IMG/VR virus record: IMGVR_UViG_3300019884_000007
Location: 1 to 35,524 of that record
DNA from: a virus
DNA length: 35,524 bases
Direction: 5' to 3' (one strand)
The stretch's first letter is position 1; every line of letters starts with the position of its first letter. The notes below the pieces were generated by a model, which saw only the letters and a list, made by a program, of their open reading frames with translations, was not told the origin of the DNA and searched no databases. Below are positions 1-8,555 of this stretch, one piece after another. The position numbers and the translations under genes were made by a program.

Positions 1-136
1 AGAGTATTAAGAAAAGCAGCACAGAAAACATATTCAAAATTTAAGGAATTTTCTCCTTCTCAGCAGGCTCAGATTTTGGAACAAAAAGTTGTTCCTAAAG
101 ATCTTCCAAAAAGCCAATTTGATACTGCTCAGGAAA
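1..136. repeat. Left copy of the terminal overlap (assembly circularisation)
   Basis: Bases 11-136 are identical to the last 126 bases of the window. The ten outermost bases align with three mismatches. This is the signature of a circular or circularly permuted molecule assembled as one linear contig, because the reading frame of the long ejection-protein gene continues across the join. It could also be a short true terminal repeat, but the repeat lies inside a coding sequence, which argues against that. Confidence 0.9.
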
Positions 137-1599
137 TGTTAAAAATAGTAGAGCAGCAAAAACAGAATAATTATTTATCTAATTTCCCAGGCGCTCCTCC
201 ATCTCCTCCTGGAGGATCGGCTCCTTCAAAGCTACTGCCTGAAAGAATTACTGCTCCAAAAGATATTGGATTACGTCCTGTAAAGACCGAGGCTAATCCT
301 GCAATTGAAGATCAAGTGGGAAGTATTTTTTCAAAGAATAAGTTTTATAATACAACTGAAGGCGGACAAGCCCTAAGAAATGAAATCATGAATATTGATG
401 AAGACGTTTACAGAGGAGTAAATGATCTTTATAAGACTTCAAGAGAATTAAATTCTGAAATCAATGAAATACACCCACAGTTGGCTAATAGGATAAAAAA
501 TAGAGTTCTAGAGTTGGAGGCAATTCCTGAGCCTTCAGATGTGCAAAAGCGTCTAATAAAAGCTTCGAACAATATTTTAGAGAAGATTGCAGCTTTTGAT
601 GAATCTGGGAATCCAACAGGTTACATTCCAATAAACAATCAAATTTTAATTGATCAAGTGCAATCACTGCGACAGATTATAGATTATGATTTTGCACATG
701 GAAATACTAAGAATATCTTTAGACCTCTAATTAATGATTTGCAAGATGCTGCTTTAAGGGCTGCTGAGACTAGTGGGAAACCCGAGGCTGCCGAAGCTAT
801 TAATGAAGCAAGATCGGCTTACCGAACATGGGTAGAAGCGTTTGATAATGATTATGTGCGCCCTTTTCGAGATTCTTCTAATCAAGATTATAGCAAGCTT
901 TTTAAAAGTTCTTTAGATTTAGACGAAGCGAATATGCTTAATAAGATCCTTGGAATAACTGAAAGGGGACAAGAACTTTCTAAAGCTGCAACTCGTGAAA
1001 TAGTAGATAAACATCTTTCAAAATATTTTCAAAATCCTCGTTCTTTTGATCCTAGAGAATTTAGTAAATCTCTTAGAGAATTAGAGGCAGTAATCACTCC
1101 CGAACAATCGCAAGATATTAGAGAAAAGTTTCGAGATGCTTCTCAGAGAATAAATGTTAAAGCTACTCACAAGCCTAGAAAACCCACTAATGATGAGTTA
1201 ATTGCCGCCCGATACGAGAAGAATAAGCCCGAAGATATTATAAAAATGATGGATTCTCGTAGTGGGATTAAGCAACTTCATGAAGATTTTTCTGACACCA
1301 AAGTTAAGAGGGAAGTATTTGAACGTTTATCACGACAAAAAATGCGCTCAATGCTTCGTGAGGGCAATATAGAAAAAGAATTTACTGGAGATGATCTCTA
1401 TAGATTTCTTAATAAAGAAAAAAATTATGAGATTTTTTCAGAAATTATAGGAGAAAATGAAACTGAAAGTCTTAGAAGTGTTGCTAAAGAGATAGGGAAA
1501 GAACAGGTTAAGAAAGAGGCAAGAAAAAAAGGAGCGACAAAAGCTCTAAGAAAACTTGCTGGGTATAAATCAATCGAGATTATTTTATCCTTAATCTGA
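1..1599 (+). CDS. Large DNA-ejection (internal virion) protein, C-terminal part, continuing from the right end
   Basis: This is the downstream part of a gene that starts at 34774 and crosses the circular junction. Joined, it encodes about 737 residues. A TTG at 76 could be read as a start but has no reason to be one, since the frame is open from base 1 and matches the right end. The protein is highly charged, mostly helical and coiled-coil-like, with a basic C-terminus. No enzymatic motif is visible. It is the last of three consecutive genes after the tail nozzle gene, the position of the P22 gp7/gp20/gp16 ejection proteins, so an internal virion protein delivered with DNA is the best inference. 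Confidence 0.7.
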   Translation, partial: RVLRKAAQKTYSKFKEFSPSQQAQILEQKVVPKDLPKSQFDTAQEMLKIVEQQKQNNYLSNFPGAPPSPPGGSAPSKLLPERITAPKDIGLRPVKTEANPAIEDQVGSIFSKNKFYNTTEGGQALRNEIMNIDEDVYRGVNDLYKTSRELNSEINEIHPQLANRIKNRVLELEAIPEPSDVQKRLIKASNNILEKIAAFDESGNPTGYIPINNQILIDQVQSLRQIIDYDFAHGNTKNIFRPLINDLQDAALRAAETSGKPEAAEAINEARSAYRTWVEAFDNDYVRPFRDSSNQDYSKLFKSSLDLDEANMLNKILGITERGQELSKAATREIVDKHLSKYFQNPRSFDPREFSKSLRELEAVITPEQSQDIREKFRDASQRINVKATHKPRKPTNDELIAARYEKNKPEDIIKMMDSRSGIKQLHEDFSDTKVKREVFERLSRQKMRSMLREGNIEKEFTGDDLYRFLNKEKNYEIFSEIIGENETESLRSVAKEIGKEQVKKEARKKGATKALRKLAGYKSIEIILSLI

Positions 1600-1683
1600 A
1601 AAAAGATATTCCATAGCAAAGACGATTGCCCATATAGGGGAAGAAAAAATAATACATGCTGCTGCAACAATTAAAAAAAACAT
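1591..1683 (-). CDS. Possible 30-residue single-pass membrane peptide
   Basis: A short leftward frame starting MFFLIVAAAC, almost entirely hydrophobic with an acidic end (EYLFSD). It lies just downstream of the ribbon-helix-helix gene and overlaps the end of the convergent ejection-protein gene by nine bases. An AAGGA lies upstream of its ATG but about 14 bases away, further than ideal. It could be a small membrane protein co-transcribed with the regulator, or a chance frame in AT-rich DNA. Confidence 0.25.
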   Translation of the reverse strand: MFFLIVAAACIIFSSPIWAIVFAMEYLFSD

Positions 1684-1701
1684 ATTCTTACGATTAATCC
1701 T

Positions 1702-1878
1702 TCAAACTTGAGTGTTTTTTCCTTCAATTTCTTTAATTTTTTCAGACAACGCTATTCTTATAATATATGACATGTTTGTACGTGTCAAAATAGCCATTAA
1801 TCTTGCTTTTTCGTGGAGATATCTAGGGAGATAGATTGTCGTTCTTACAAATTGCGATCGATCGTCTTTAGGGGCCAT
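1702..1878 (-). CDS. Ribbon-helix-helix (CopG/Arc-like) DNA-binding protein, 58 aa
   Basis: Short leftward gene. Residues 8-20 (QFVRTTIYLPRYL) form the beta-strand plus turn typical of the CopG/Arc/MetJ fold, with alternating RTTIYLP contacts. The following segment, with MSYIIRIALSEKIKEIEG, matches the second helix and tail of the family. Such proteins act as dimers or tetramers on palindromic operators, usually repressing their own operon. It sits alone in the gap between the ejection genes and the fibre gene, on the opposite strand to both. Its Shine-Dalgarno site is weak. It may control the fibre module or be an antitoxin-like regulator without a visible toxin. Confidence 0.65.
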   Translation of the reverse strand: MAPKDDRSQFVRTTIYLPRYLHEKARLMAILTRTNMSYIIRIALSEKIKEIEGKNTQV

Positions 1879-1970
1879 AAGTATGTCAGTTTCTTTGTTT
1901 TAATTCAACTTTACATATTTTTTTTATTTTATTCTCTCTAATTTAAAACTTTAAATAAATGGGAGGGCTT

Positions 1971-4340
1971 ATGCCTAAATTCGCAAGACCTACAAGTTAT
2001 ACCGGTAAACAGGGCAGTCAACAGTGGACGGGGGATATTAGATTCGCTAATTCTGTAGAAGCTGCTGCTGGGGTAGATCCTCAACTCGCAATCAGTCCTG
2101 CAACATTAGCAAGCGCAGTTGGGACTTTAGTTCCTTCAGCAAGTTCAACTGTTGAGGGTGTCGTTTTCCTTACTGAGGGAACTTCTTCTATAGCTTATCC
2201 AGTTGCAACTAAATTCTATGCAGATAACTTAGCAATTGCTGGTGCTCCTGCTTGGTCTGAAACCGTTTCAGGTATTGGACAACTAGCAACTACAGCAGAG
2301 GCGATTGCTGGTACTGATGATAATACAGCAATTACTCCTCTAAAACTTGCCCAAGTAATCGCTGCTGGTGGGCCAGCTTCTTTTACCAACGTTACAATTT
2401 CTGGAACATTGGATGTTACAGGTCTTACCACTCTTAATGGAAGTGCAACAATTTTGACTGGGGCTACAGCTCTAAACCTAGCTTCAGATGCTTCTACTGG
2501 GGCAGTAAATATAGGTACAGGTGCAGGGGCGAGAACGATTACAATTGGTAACTCGACAGGTGCCACAGCAATTTCTCTTAACGTGGGAACTGGCGCTCTT
2601 AACCTTGGAACTAACGCAGTAGCTCACACAGTGACGATTGGTAACGTCACAGGTGCTACAGCAGTTAATATAAATGCTGGTTCTGGCGGATCTACTTGGA
2701 TCACAACTAACTCAACTCTAGCTCTGCTTTCAGGAACAGGTGCAACAAATATCGGGACAGATGCAGCAGCTAAAACAATCACTATCGGTAACTCAACAGG
2801 AGCAACAAGTGTTGTTATCAACGCAGGTACAGGTGCTCTGAATATCGGTACTAACTTAGTTGCTCATTCAATCACTATCGGTAATGCGACAGGTGCTACA
2901 GCAATTGTCTTAACAGTTGGAACAGGTAACTTTGTTCTAGATGGGGTTGCAGGATCTACTTATTCAATAGGTGCCTCTACGACTACAGGTACAATAACTA
3001 TTGGTGGAACTGCTCAAACAGGAACAATGACTCTAGGTAGCTCTTCAGGTATCAACATTGTGAATGTGGGTACTGGGGAAGGTGCGACAACTGTTAATAT
3101 TGCAACAGGAGCAACATCAGCAAAAGTAGTACATATTGCAGATGGAGCAGTTGCTAACTTAGTTACCATAGGTTCAACTACTGGTGCAGCAGCTCTTACA
3201 CTAAAAGCAGGTACAGGAAATTTCTCATTAGACGGGGCTGCTACAACTGTCTATACTTTTGCCCCTTCAACTACTTCTGGAACAATAAATTTCGGAGGTA
3301 CAGGAGCAAATACAGGTACAATGACAATTGCTGGTGGTACTGGGGCACAGACGATCAACATTGCTAATTCAACTGGTGGTAAAACTGTTGCAATAGCCGC
3401 AGGTGCAGGTGCTAACCTTGTTTCTCTGGGTTCAGCTACAGGCGCATCAAGCCTTACTCTTCGTGCTGGTACAGGAAATTTCTCATTAGACGGGGCTGCT
3501 GCAACAGTTTATGCAGTGGGACTTTCTACTACTACAGGGACAATTACAATAGGTGGTACCGCACAAACTGGTACTATGACTCTAGGCTCATCTTCTGGAA
3601 TTAATATTGTTAATTTAGGAACAGGTGAAGGTGCTACCACTGTTAATATAGCTACTGGGGCAACAAGTGCTAAAGTGGTTAATATTGCTACAGGGGCGGT
3701 TGCTAATCTCGTTACTATCGGTTCCGCGAGTGGAGCAGCTTCTTTATCTCTCTTAGCAGGTACAGGTAACTTTAGTTTAGATGGAGCTGCAACAACCAAC
3801 TATACTTTTGGTCCTGCTACAACATCAGGTACCTTTAACATTGGTGGTACTGGGGCAAATACTGGTACTGCAACAATATTTGGTGGAACAGGTGTTCAGG
3901 CCATTAACTTCGCAGCAAACACAGGTGTAAAAACTGTGAATATAGCCACAGGAGCCGCGGCTAACGTTGTGACAGTGGGTACTGAAACAGGTGCAGCTTC
4001 ACTGGCTCTTAAAGCAGGTTCAGGTGGGGTGAACGTATCGGGTAACTTAAGTCTTGTAAACGTAGCGACTCAGATCCGATTGAATGGGGGAGCAGTTACA
4101 GACTTCATTGGTCAAGGTACTCTAGTTGGGGGTACAGTAACAATTGCTAACACCAATATTGCAGCAACAGATCGTATCTTTGTTTCAAGATCAGCTCTTA
4201 ATGCCTCACCTGCTCTAGGTTTCTTGATAAGTACTATCAGTGCTGGTGCTTCCTTCACTGTAGCCTCATTTAGTGCAGCGGGTGCAGCAGTAGCTACAGA
4301 TGTTTCTAGCTTTGACTACATTATTTTTAGACAAACCTAG
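1971..4340 (+). CDS. Large repetitive tail-fibre protein, about 789 aa
   Basis: The start is placed at the ATG preceded by GGGAGGG; an in-frame ATG twelve bases upstream lies before that ribosome site. After a non-repetitive head of about 150 residues the protein consists of Gly/Thr/Ala/Ile-rich repeats around the motif TIGNxTGAT, present about eight times, alternating with two near-identical STTTGTITIGG blocks. This is a beta-rich repeat like a trimeric fibre shaft. A distinct 80-residue C-terminal domain, with LSLVNVATQIRLNGG and a beta-rich tail, could be the receptor-binding or trimerising tip. It opens the fibre module and is followed by a strong hairpin. Calling it an adhesin or fibre is safe by position; the receptor is unknown. 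Confidence 0.75.
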   Translation: MPKFARPTSYTGKQGSQQWTGDIRFANSVEAAAGVDPQLAISPATLASAVGTLVPSASSTVEGVVFLTEGTSSIAYPVATKFYADNLAIAGAPAWSETVSGIGQLATTAEAIAGTDDNTAITPLKLAQVIAAGGPASFTNVTISGTLDVTGLTTLNGSATILTGATALNLASDASTGAVNIGTGAGARTITIGNSTGATAISLNVGTGALNLGTNAVAHTVTIGNVTGATAVNINAGSGGSTWITTNSTLALLSGTGATNIGTDAAAKTITIGNSTGATSVVINAGTGALNIGTNLVAHSITIGNATGATAIVLTVGTGNFVLDGVAGSTYSIGASTTTGTITIGGTAQTGTMTLGSSSGINIVNVGTGEGATTVNIATGATSAKVVHIADGAVANLVTIGSTTGAAALTLKAGTGNFSLDGAATTVYTFAPSTTSGTINFGGTGANTGTMTIAGGTGAQTINIANSTGGKTVAIAAGAGANLVSLGSATGASSLTLRAGTGNFSLDGAAATVYAVGLSTTTGTITIGGTAQTGTMTLGSSSGINIVNLGTGEGATTVNIATGATSAKVVNIATGAVANLVTIGSASGAASLSLLAGTGNFSLDGAATTNYTFGPATTSGTFNIGGTGANTGTATIFGGTGVQAINFAANTGVKTVNIATGAAANVVTVGTETGAASLALKAGSGGVNVSGNLSLVNVATQIRLNGGAVTDFIGQGTLVGGTVTIANTNIAATDRIFVSRSALNASPALGFLISTISAGASFTVASFSAAGAAVATDVSSFDYIIFRQT

Positions 4341-4345
4341 TAAAA

Positions 4346-4390
4346 AATTTAAGATATGGTTAAAGTCAAATTTTAACCATATCTTAAATT
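4346..4390 (+). terminator. Perfect 19-bp stem hairpin after the repetitive fibre gene
   Basis: Two 19-base arms are exact reverse complements, separated by a 7-base loop, starting six bases after the fibre stop codon. There is no clean U-tract after the stem; GGAG of the next gene follows directly. It may be an RNA-stabilising or processing stem or a leaky terminator that steps down expression after the fibre gene. Confidence 0.6.
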
Positions 4391-4402
4391 GGAGATCGAA
4401 TA

Positions 4403-4603
4403 GTGAAACAGATACCAGCACAAAAGTTTGTTAGTGATTGTGGAAGAGCTTCTTTTATTGTTGAAAATGAAATGCCAGTGGGTTTTATCCATGACTATTT
4501 ATTACAACTAAAGGGTCATATGGTAGATATCATGATAGCAGCACATAAACAGGAAAAGGAACAAGCAGAAGCACAGAAAAAGTCCGAAAGCGCGCCAGAA
4601 TAA
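4403..4603 (+). CDS. Small protein between fibre genes, 66 aa
   Basis: GTG start with GGAG eight bases upstream. The N-terminal half (KFVSDCGRASF) looks beta-rich, and the C-terminal half is a charged helix rich in Lys, Glu and Gln that ends in SAPE. I do not recognise a family. Its place directly after the fibre gene and between two long hairpins makes a fibre-assembly chaperone or small virion component plausible, but that is inference from position only. Confidence 0.5.
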   Translation: MKQIPAQKFVSDCGRASFIVENEMPVGFIHDYLLQLKGHMVDIMIAAHKQEKEQAEAQKKSESAPE

Positions 4604-4609
4604 TAAGCG

Positions 4610-4641
4610 GGTCATGTTGAGCCTCCATTCTCAACATGACC
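4610..4641 (+). terminator. Perfect 12-bp stem hairpin, second in the fibre module
   Basis: GGTCATGTTGAG and its exact reverse complement are separated by eight bases, just after the stop of the 66-residue gene. No run of T follows, so a classical intrinsic terminator is doubtful. A second small stem (GTGTT/AACAC, 4663-4679) lies just before the next ribosome site. The arrangement suggests mRNA processing or stabilisation between fibre genes. Confidence 0.55.
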
Positions 4642-4690
4642 ATAATATGAGCATAAATCACAGTGTTAGCTCTCAACACAAGGAAAAAAT

Positions 4691-5032
4691 ATGGGTCGCA
4701 TTCTCCCTATTGAATTGAAAGAATTTGTCGCCTCTACTCTCAATGGAACAGATCAAAATTTTGGTACTCCTCTAGAAAATCCAGCAATAAAAATTTGTGT
4801 TATAAATACTTCAGATGTTGATTGCTATTTGGATTGTGATTCAGTTGTTGATTTACACATGCGTATTCCTGCTGGGGCATGTATAACATTAGATGAATCG
4901 ACACTCTATTTTAGAGGTATAGACCAGGAGTATTACCTTGTTAGAGGTGCACAATTGACTCTAACACAAGTAACGGCTGCTGGAACTTCAGGTAATATCA
5001 TTGCTCATATAGTCACGAGGGATTTACCATGA
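4691..5032 (+). CDS. Structural protein of the fibre module, 113 aa, function unknown
   Basis: Preceded by AAGGAAAAAAT and overlapping the next gene by four bases (ATGA), so translation of the two is probably coupled. The composition is beta-rich with short polar loops and no charged tail, like a small jelly-roll or sandwich domain. Three cysteines (CVINTSDVDCYLDC) lie close together. I do not recognise a family. Its place between fibre proteins suggests a tail or fibre accessory domain. Confidence 0.55.
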   Translation: MGRILPIELKEFVASTLNGTDQNFGTPLENPAIKICVINTSDVDCYLDCDSVVDLHMRIPAGACITLDESTLYFRGIDQEYYLVRGAQLTLTQVTAAGTSGNIIAHIVTRDLP

Positions 5033-5586
5033 GTAATGCTTATCTTTTAACAACTACTGTTGCTCCTCCTCCTGCTGTTCCTACTAGTTTTGAGACACAA
5101 AATGGCACAGCAGTTCCTGCTGCAAATATTTTGATTATCAATGGATTTGATTCCACAGAAAACAATGATAATGGGATAATCTCAAAGGGCGGCGTAGTAG
5201 GTACAGGAACGGCTAACGAAGTCGATATAGTTATCACTAATCGATTCACAGGACAAGTTACCACAGCAGATGCGACGGTTACACCTATTATTACAATCCC
5301 TTTAGCCGTTTCAGGAACTACCTATTCTTTTTCTGGAATAGTAACAGTAAGAGTTCCTGCAACAGGAGATGGTGCAAGTTATGGTTTTTCATCTGCTGTA
5401 AAAACGAACGGAGTGGCAGCTACCGAAATAGGCACTGAATATCCAACTACTTTTGAAGATATATCTTTACTTTTAGCTGACATAAGTTTTGTAGCTAGTG
5501 CAAATAATACAATTTTAAATGTTATTGGAGTCGCTGCTACGACGATCAATTGGGACGCATACGTAACCTATAGGCAGGTGTCATAA
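5029..5586 (+). CDS. Beta-rich tail/fibre protein, 185 aa
   Basis: Starts in the ATGA overlap with the previous gene and shares TAATG with the next one. A proline-rich N-terminal linker (VAPPPAVPTSFE) is followed by a compact Thr/Val/Ala/Gly-rich beta domain of about 150 residues with no catalytic motif. Such proteins are common as fibre or decoration subunits. The tight coupling on both sides suggests a fixed stoichiometry with its neighbours. No specific family assigned. Confidence 0.55.
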   Translation: MSNAYLLTTTVAPPPAVPTSFETQNGTAVPAANILIINGFDSTENNDNGIISKGGVVGTGTANEVDIVITNRFTGQVTTADATVTPIITIPLAVSGTTYSFSGIVTVRVPATGDGASYGFSSAVKTNGVAATEIGTEYPTTFEDISLLLADISFVASANNTILNVIGVAATTINWDAYVTYRQVS

Positions 5587-6704
5587 TGGGATCTAGCTCA
5601 GTAACAGGCGACGAAGTCATACTTTTTTCTGACAACATGTCATTCGACGGGACTGCTCGAGGTGGTAAAATGACTACAAATGGCCAATTATGGATTGGTC
5701 ATACGACTTCAGACCGTCCAAATAATGGGGGTCATGTTAAAGTTGGATCGTTAACGTCACCTAATAGTAGTATAACTTTTGGTTATTCTTCTCCTAATAT
5801 CACCGCTGTAGTCAATACTTCTGTAGTAACTGATTTTCATGTCGCTAGATATATTGTAAGTGCTGGTGGGATAACTGATGGGGCAAATTATACGACAATT
5901 GCCACCGCTTATGCTGCCGCAGTAGCAGCAGGAGCTCCTCAAACTGTTTTTATTCAGCCAGGAACTTATACAGAGAATTTAACATTAGTTGCAGGAATTA
6001 ATTTATGTGCGTTTCCTTGCGACTCTTTTACTTTTAACGTCACCATTATAGGTAAAATAACTGCTACATATACGGGAACTTGCTCTATATCTGGTATAAG
6101 ACTTCAAACGAATGGCGACTATTGCGTTGAATCTACAGGTGCAAATGTTCTTACTCTCTTCCTAATTGGATGCTATATAAATGCTACTAACGCCAATGCT
6201 ATACATTGTACTAATGCTAATGCGGGAATAGAACTTTTCGGTTGTAGAGGTGCATGCAGCACAAATACATTCTTTATTTATACAGCTGGTGCACTTAATG
6301 TTTTTTATAGTGTTCTAGCAGGAACCAATACCACCACAAACTCAACATTTTCTGGTGGGGCTATTAATGTCAGTCATTCCTACATTTCATGTCCAATTAC
6401 GACTAGCGGAACTGGGGCAATAGGATTATTTAAATCTGAATTAATTTGTACAAATACCACAGCTTTAACACATGGTGGATCTGGAAATAGTATAGCGATG
6501 GAAACTCGTTTTGAATCAGGCACTGCAAGCGCAATATCAATTGGTGCTACTTTACCTGTAATACATTCCTCTGTTTTCAGCACAAATGCGAATGCCATTA
6601 CAGGTGCAGGGACATTGCTTTACGGAATCATAGTTTTTTATGGAAGTGGTGCATCATCTACAGTAAATACAGGCACACAAACTGCTCTTGCAACGCTAAT
6701 TTAA
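5586..6704 (+). CDS. Right-handed beta-helix tail spike-like protein, 372 aa
   Basis: The N-terminal 100 residues contain a GQLWIGHTTSDRPNNGG segment of the type used to attach spikes to tails. From about residue 105, DGANYTTIATAYAAA followed by VFIQPGTYTENL is the typical entry into a pectate-lyase-like parallel beta-helix, as in phage spikes. Short turns rich in Asn, Thr and Cys then continue to the end. No clear catalytic Asp/Glu pair can be assigned, so it may bind rather than cleave a surface glycan. The family is recognised from the entry motif and repeat rhythm. Confidence 0.7.
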   Translation: MGSSSVTGDEVILFSDNMSFDGTARGGKMTTNGQLWIGHTTSDRPNNGGHVKVGSLTSPNSSITFGYSSPNITAVVNTSVVTDFHVARYIVSAGGITDGANYTTIATAYAAAVAAGAPQTVFIQPGTYTENLTLVAGINLCAFPCDSFTFNVTIIGKITATYTGTCSISGIRLQTNGDYCVESTGANVLTLFLIGCYINATNANAIHCTNANAGIELFGCRGACSTNTFFIYTAGALNVFYSVLAGTNTTTNSTFSGGAINVSHSYISCPITTSGTGAIGLFKSELICTNTTALTHGGSGNSIAMETRFESGTASAISIGATLPVIHSSVFSTNANAITGAGTLLYGIIVFYGSGASSTVNTGTQTALATLI

Positions 6705-6712
6705 GGTGAATT

Positions 6713-8401
6713 ATGGTTTTAGGTTCTAATACCAGCGGGCATCTCTTCGATACTACGTTTACTACGAATGGCGTTGCTTATTCTGCTGCCAGTGGAGTTT
6801 TATCGAATACTATTGCTGGGACTACTGGTCAAATATTGATGGGAAATACGGGTTCAGCCCCTACATTTCAATCAGGCGGAACCTCAGTTGGTCAAACGAT
6901 AACAGGAGATACTGGAGGAGCTCTTAGTCCCACATCAGGAAATTGGAATTTACTTGGAACAGGTAGTATTACTAGTGTCGGATCGGGGAGTACTCTTACT
7001 ACACAACTAACAGGTTTAACTAATCATGCTCTTTTAGTAGGCGCTGGGAACGCGACAATAACAAAAGTGGGACCTACAGCAACAGCGGGTCAATATTTAC
7101 AATCCGCGGGTTCTTCAGCCGATCCTGTTTTTAGTACAGCAACATTGCCTTCAACTGCCACAGGAACAGGTAAAATTTTACGAGCTGATGGAACTAATTG
7201 GGTAGCAACTACAGCCACATATCCCGACACAGCTGGAACGTCTGGTAATGTTTTAACGAGCGATGGAACGAACTGGACTAGTGCGGTGCCTGCAACATCT
7301 GGAACTGTAACCAGTGTAAGCGGAACAGCAAACCAAGTTGCAGTAGCCAACGGAACAACAACTCCGGTTATATCCCTTATTGGACCCTATACACCTGCTA
7401 CTTATACTGCACACGGGGTTTTGGTAGGTGAAGGAACAAGTTCTATTGTAGCTTTAGCTACGGGTAGTACAGGGCAAGTTTTACAATCAGGTGGAGCAAG
7501 CGCTGACCCGGCTTATTCGACTGCAACTTATCCTTCTATTGCAACTGGAACCGGCACTATTTTACGAGCTGATGGAACCAACTGGATCGCAACTACAGCC
7601 ACTTACCCAGCTACTACTACTGTTTCTCAAGTACTTTATAGTAGTGCCACAAACGTTGTATCTGGTTTAGCGACGGCTAATAATGGTACATTAGTAACAA
7701 GTAATACCGGTGTTCCATCAATACTAGCTGGGCCAGGTACAACAGGTAATATTTTACAATCTAATGCTGCTGCTGCGCCAAGTTTCAGCACCACCACCTA
7801 TCCTAGCACTAATGCCATAAATACTTTGCTCTACGCTTCTTCTGCAAACGTCATGGCAGTTATAACAGCAGCCAATAATGGAACATTAATTACCAGTGCT
7901 ACAGGTGTTCCTTCTTGGTTAGCTAACGGAACTACTGGACAACTCTTAACAGCCACTACAGGATCTCCACCTTCGTGGGTTGCTCCTGCTGCTGCGAGTG
8001 GTTTAGTAACCATCACTGGTACCGTGACAAATGCTCAATTAAAAGCTATATCCACTCCCGTGGTACTTCTAGCAGCTCAAGGGGCAGGAACGGTTAGTAT
8101 TGTTGTAAGTTTTACCCTTAAATTTAATTATGGTGGTACAAACGCATTTACATTAGGAAACGAATTAATATTAGAATATTCCGTTACAGGAAGAGATATT
8201 ATAGCAAGTGCCATAAGCCAAGCCGAAATGCAAGGTACCGTTAGTTTATATGCATTGAATAACTTTACTGCTACTCGTAGTAATATAACAGATTATGAAA
8301 ATACAGGAATACAAATAAGAGCTACTGCTAATTTCACGGGTAATGCGGCGAACAACAACACTGTTACATGGTCTATGACATACAAAGTAATCAGTATTTA
8401 A
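6713..8401 (+). CDS. Second repetitive tail-fibre protein, 562 aa
   Basis: Good ribosome site (AAGGTGA). Repeated elements include GTTGQxLxS (at least four copies), ILRADGTNW followed by ATTATYP (two copies) and NNGTLVTSxTGVPS (two copies). These describe a Gly/Thr/Ala/Ser-rich beta shaft, as in many phage fibres. The last 130 residues, beginning near GLVTITGTVTNAQLKAI, are non-repetitive and form a separate beta domain that is a good candidate for the receptor-binding tip. It closes the fibre module. Unlike the first fibre, its repeats remain rather similar at the DNA level. Confidence 0.7.
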   Translation: MVLGSNTSGHLFDTTFTTNGVAYSAASGVLSNTIAGTTGQILMGNTGSAPTFQSGGTSVGQTITGDTGGALSPTSGNWNLLGTGSITSVGSGSTLTTQLTGLTNHALLVGAGNATITKVGPTATAGQYLQSAGSSADPVFSTATLPSTATGTGKILRADGTNWVATTATYPDTAGTSGNVLTSDGTNWTSAVPATSGTVTSVSGTANQVAVANGTTTPVISLIGPYTPATYTAHGVLVGEGTSSIVALATGSTGQVLQSGGASADPAYSTATYPSIATGTGTILRADGTNWIATTATYPATTTVSQVLYSSATNVVSGLATANNGTLVTSNTGVPSILAGPGTTGNILQSNAAAAPSFSTTTYPSTNAINTLLYASSANVMAVITAANNGTLITSATGVPSWLANGTTGQLLTATTGSPPSWVAPAAASGLVTITGTVTNAQLKAISTPVVLLAAQGAGTVSIVVSFTLKFNYGGTNAFTLGNELILEYSVTGRDIIASAISQAEMQGTVSLYALNNFTATRSNITDYENTGIQIRATANFTGNAANNNTVTWSMTYKVISI

Positions 8402-8419
8402 ACGAGAAATGGAGAAAAT

Positions 8420-8554
8420 ATGAAACTTTACGATGCATCTATTTTAGTTGTTATATTCGCTATAGCCTTTATTGGATGGATAGGTGGCGTTGCCTCTTCT
8501 AGACATATTGAAGACCATTCACATTCAAAGGAAAAATGTCACTGTAGGAAATAA
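8420..8554 (+). CDS. Small membrane protein with His/Cys-rich tail, 44 aa
   Basis: Preceded by GGAGAAAAT. Begins MKLYDAS, has one membrane segment of about 20 residues, and ends in a short tail with HIEDHSHSKEKCHCRK, four His and two Cys that could bind a metal ion. It is a tandem relative of the next gene: both start MKLY, have a membrane segment and an SSR motif at its end. It lies directly after the fibres, the usual place for a holin or other lysis protein, but no specific family can be named. Confidence 0.55.
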   Translation: MKLYDASILVVIFAIAFIGWIGGVASSRHIEDHSHSKEKCHCRK

Positions 8555-8555
8555 A

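Noticed and set aside
76-1599. A separate gene starting at TTG 76
   Set aside because: The frame is open upstream to base 1 and continues in frame from the right end; it is part of one 737-residue gene.
1425-1670. 81-residue minus-strand frame over the end of the ejection gene
   Set aside because: It overlaps well-supported coding sequence on the other strand and has no ribosome site; only the final 30-residue piece was kept as a weak candidate.
2216-3799. Long minus-strand frames inside the repetitive fibre gene
   Set aside because: They are shadows of the repeat composition (Val/Pro/Ala-rich with no ribosome sites) and overlap a clear coding sequence.
7090-7350. Minus-strand frame inside the second fibre gene
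   Set aside because: Same explanation: low-complexity shadow of Gly/Thr repeats.
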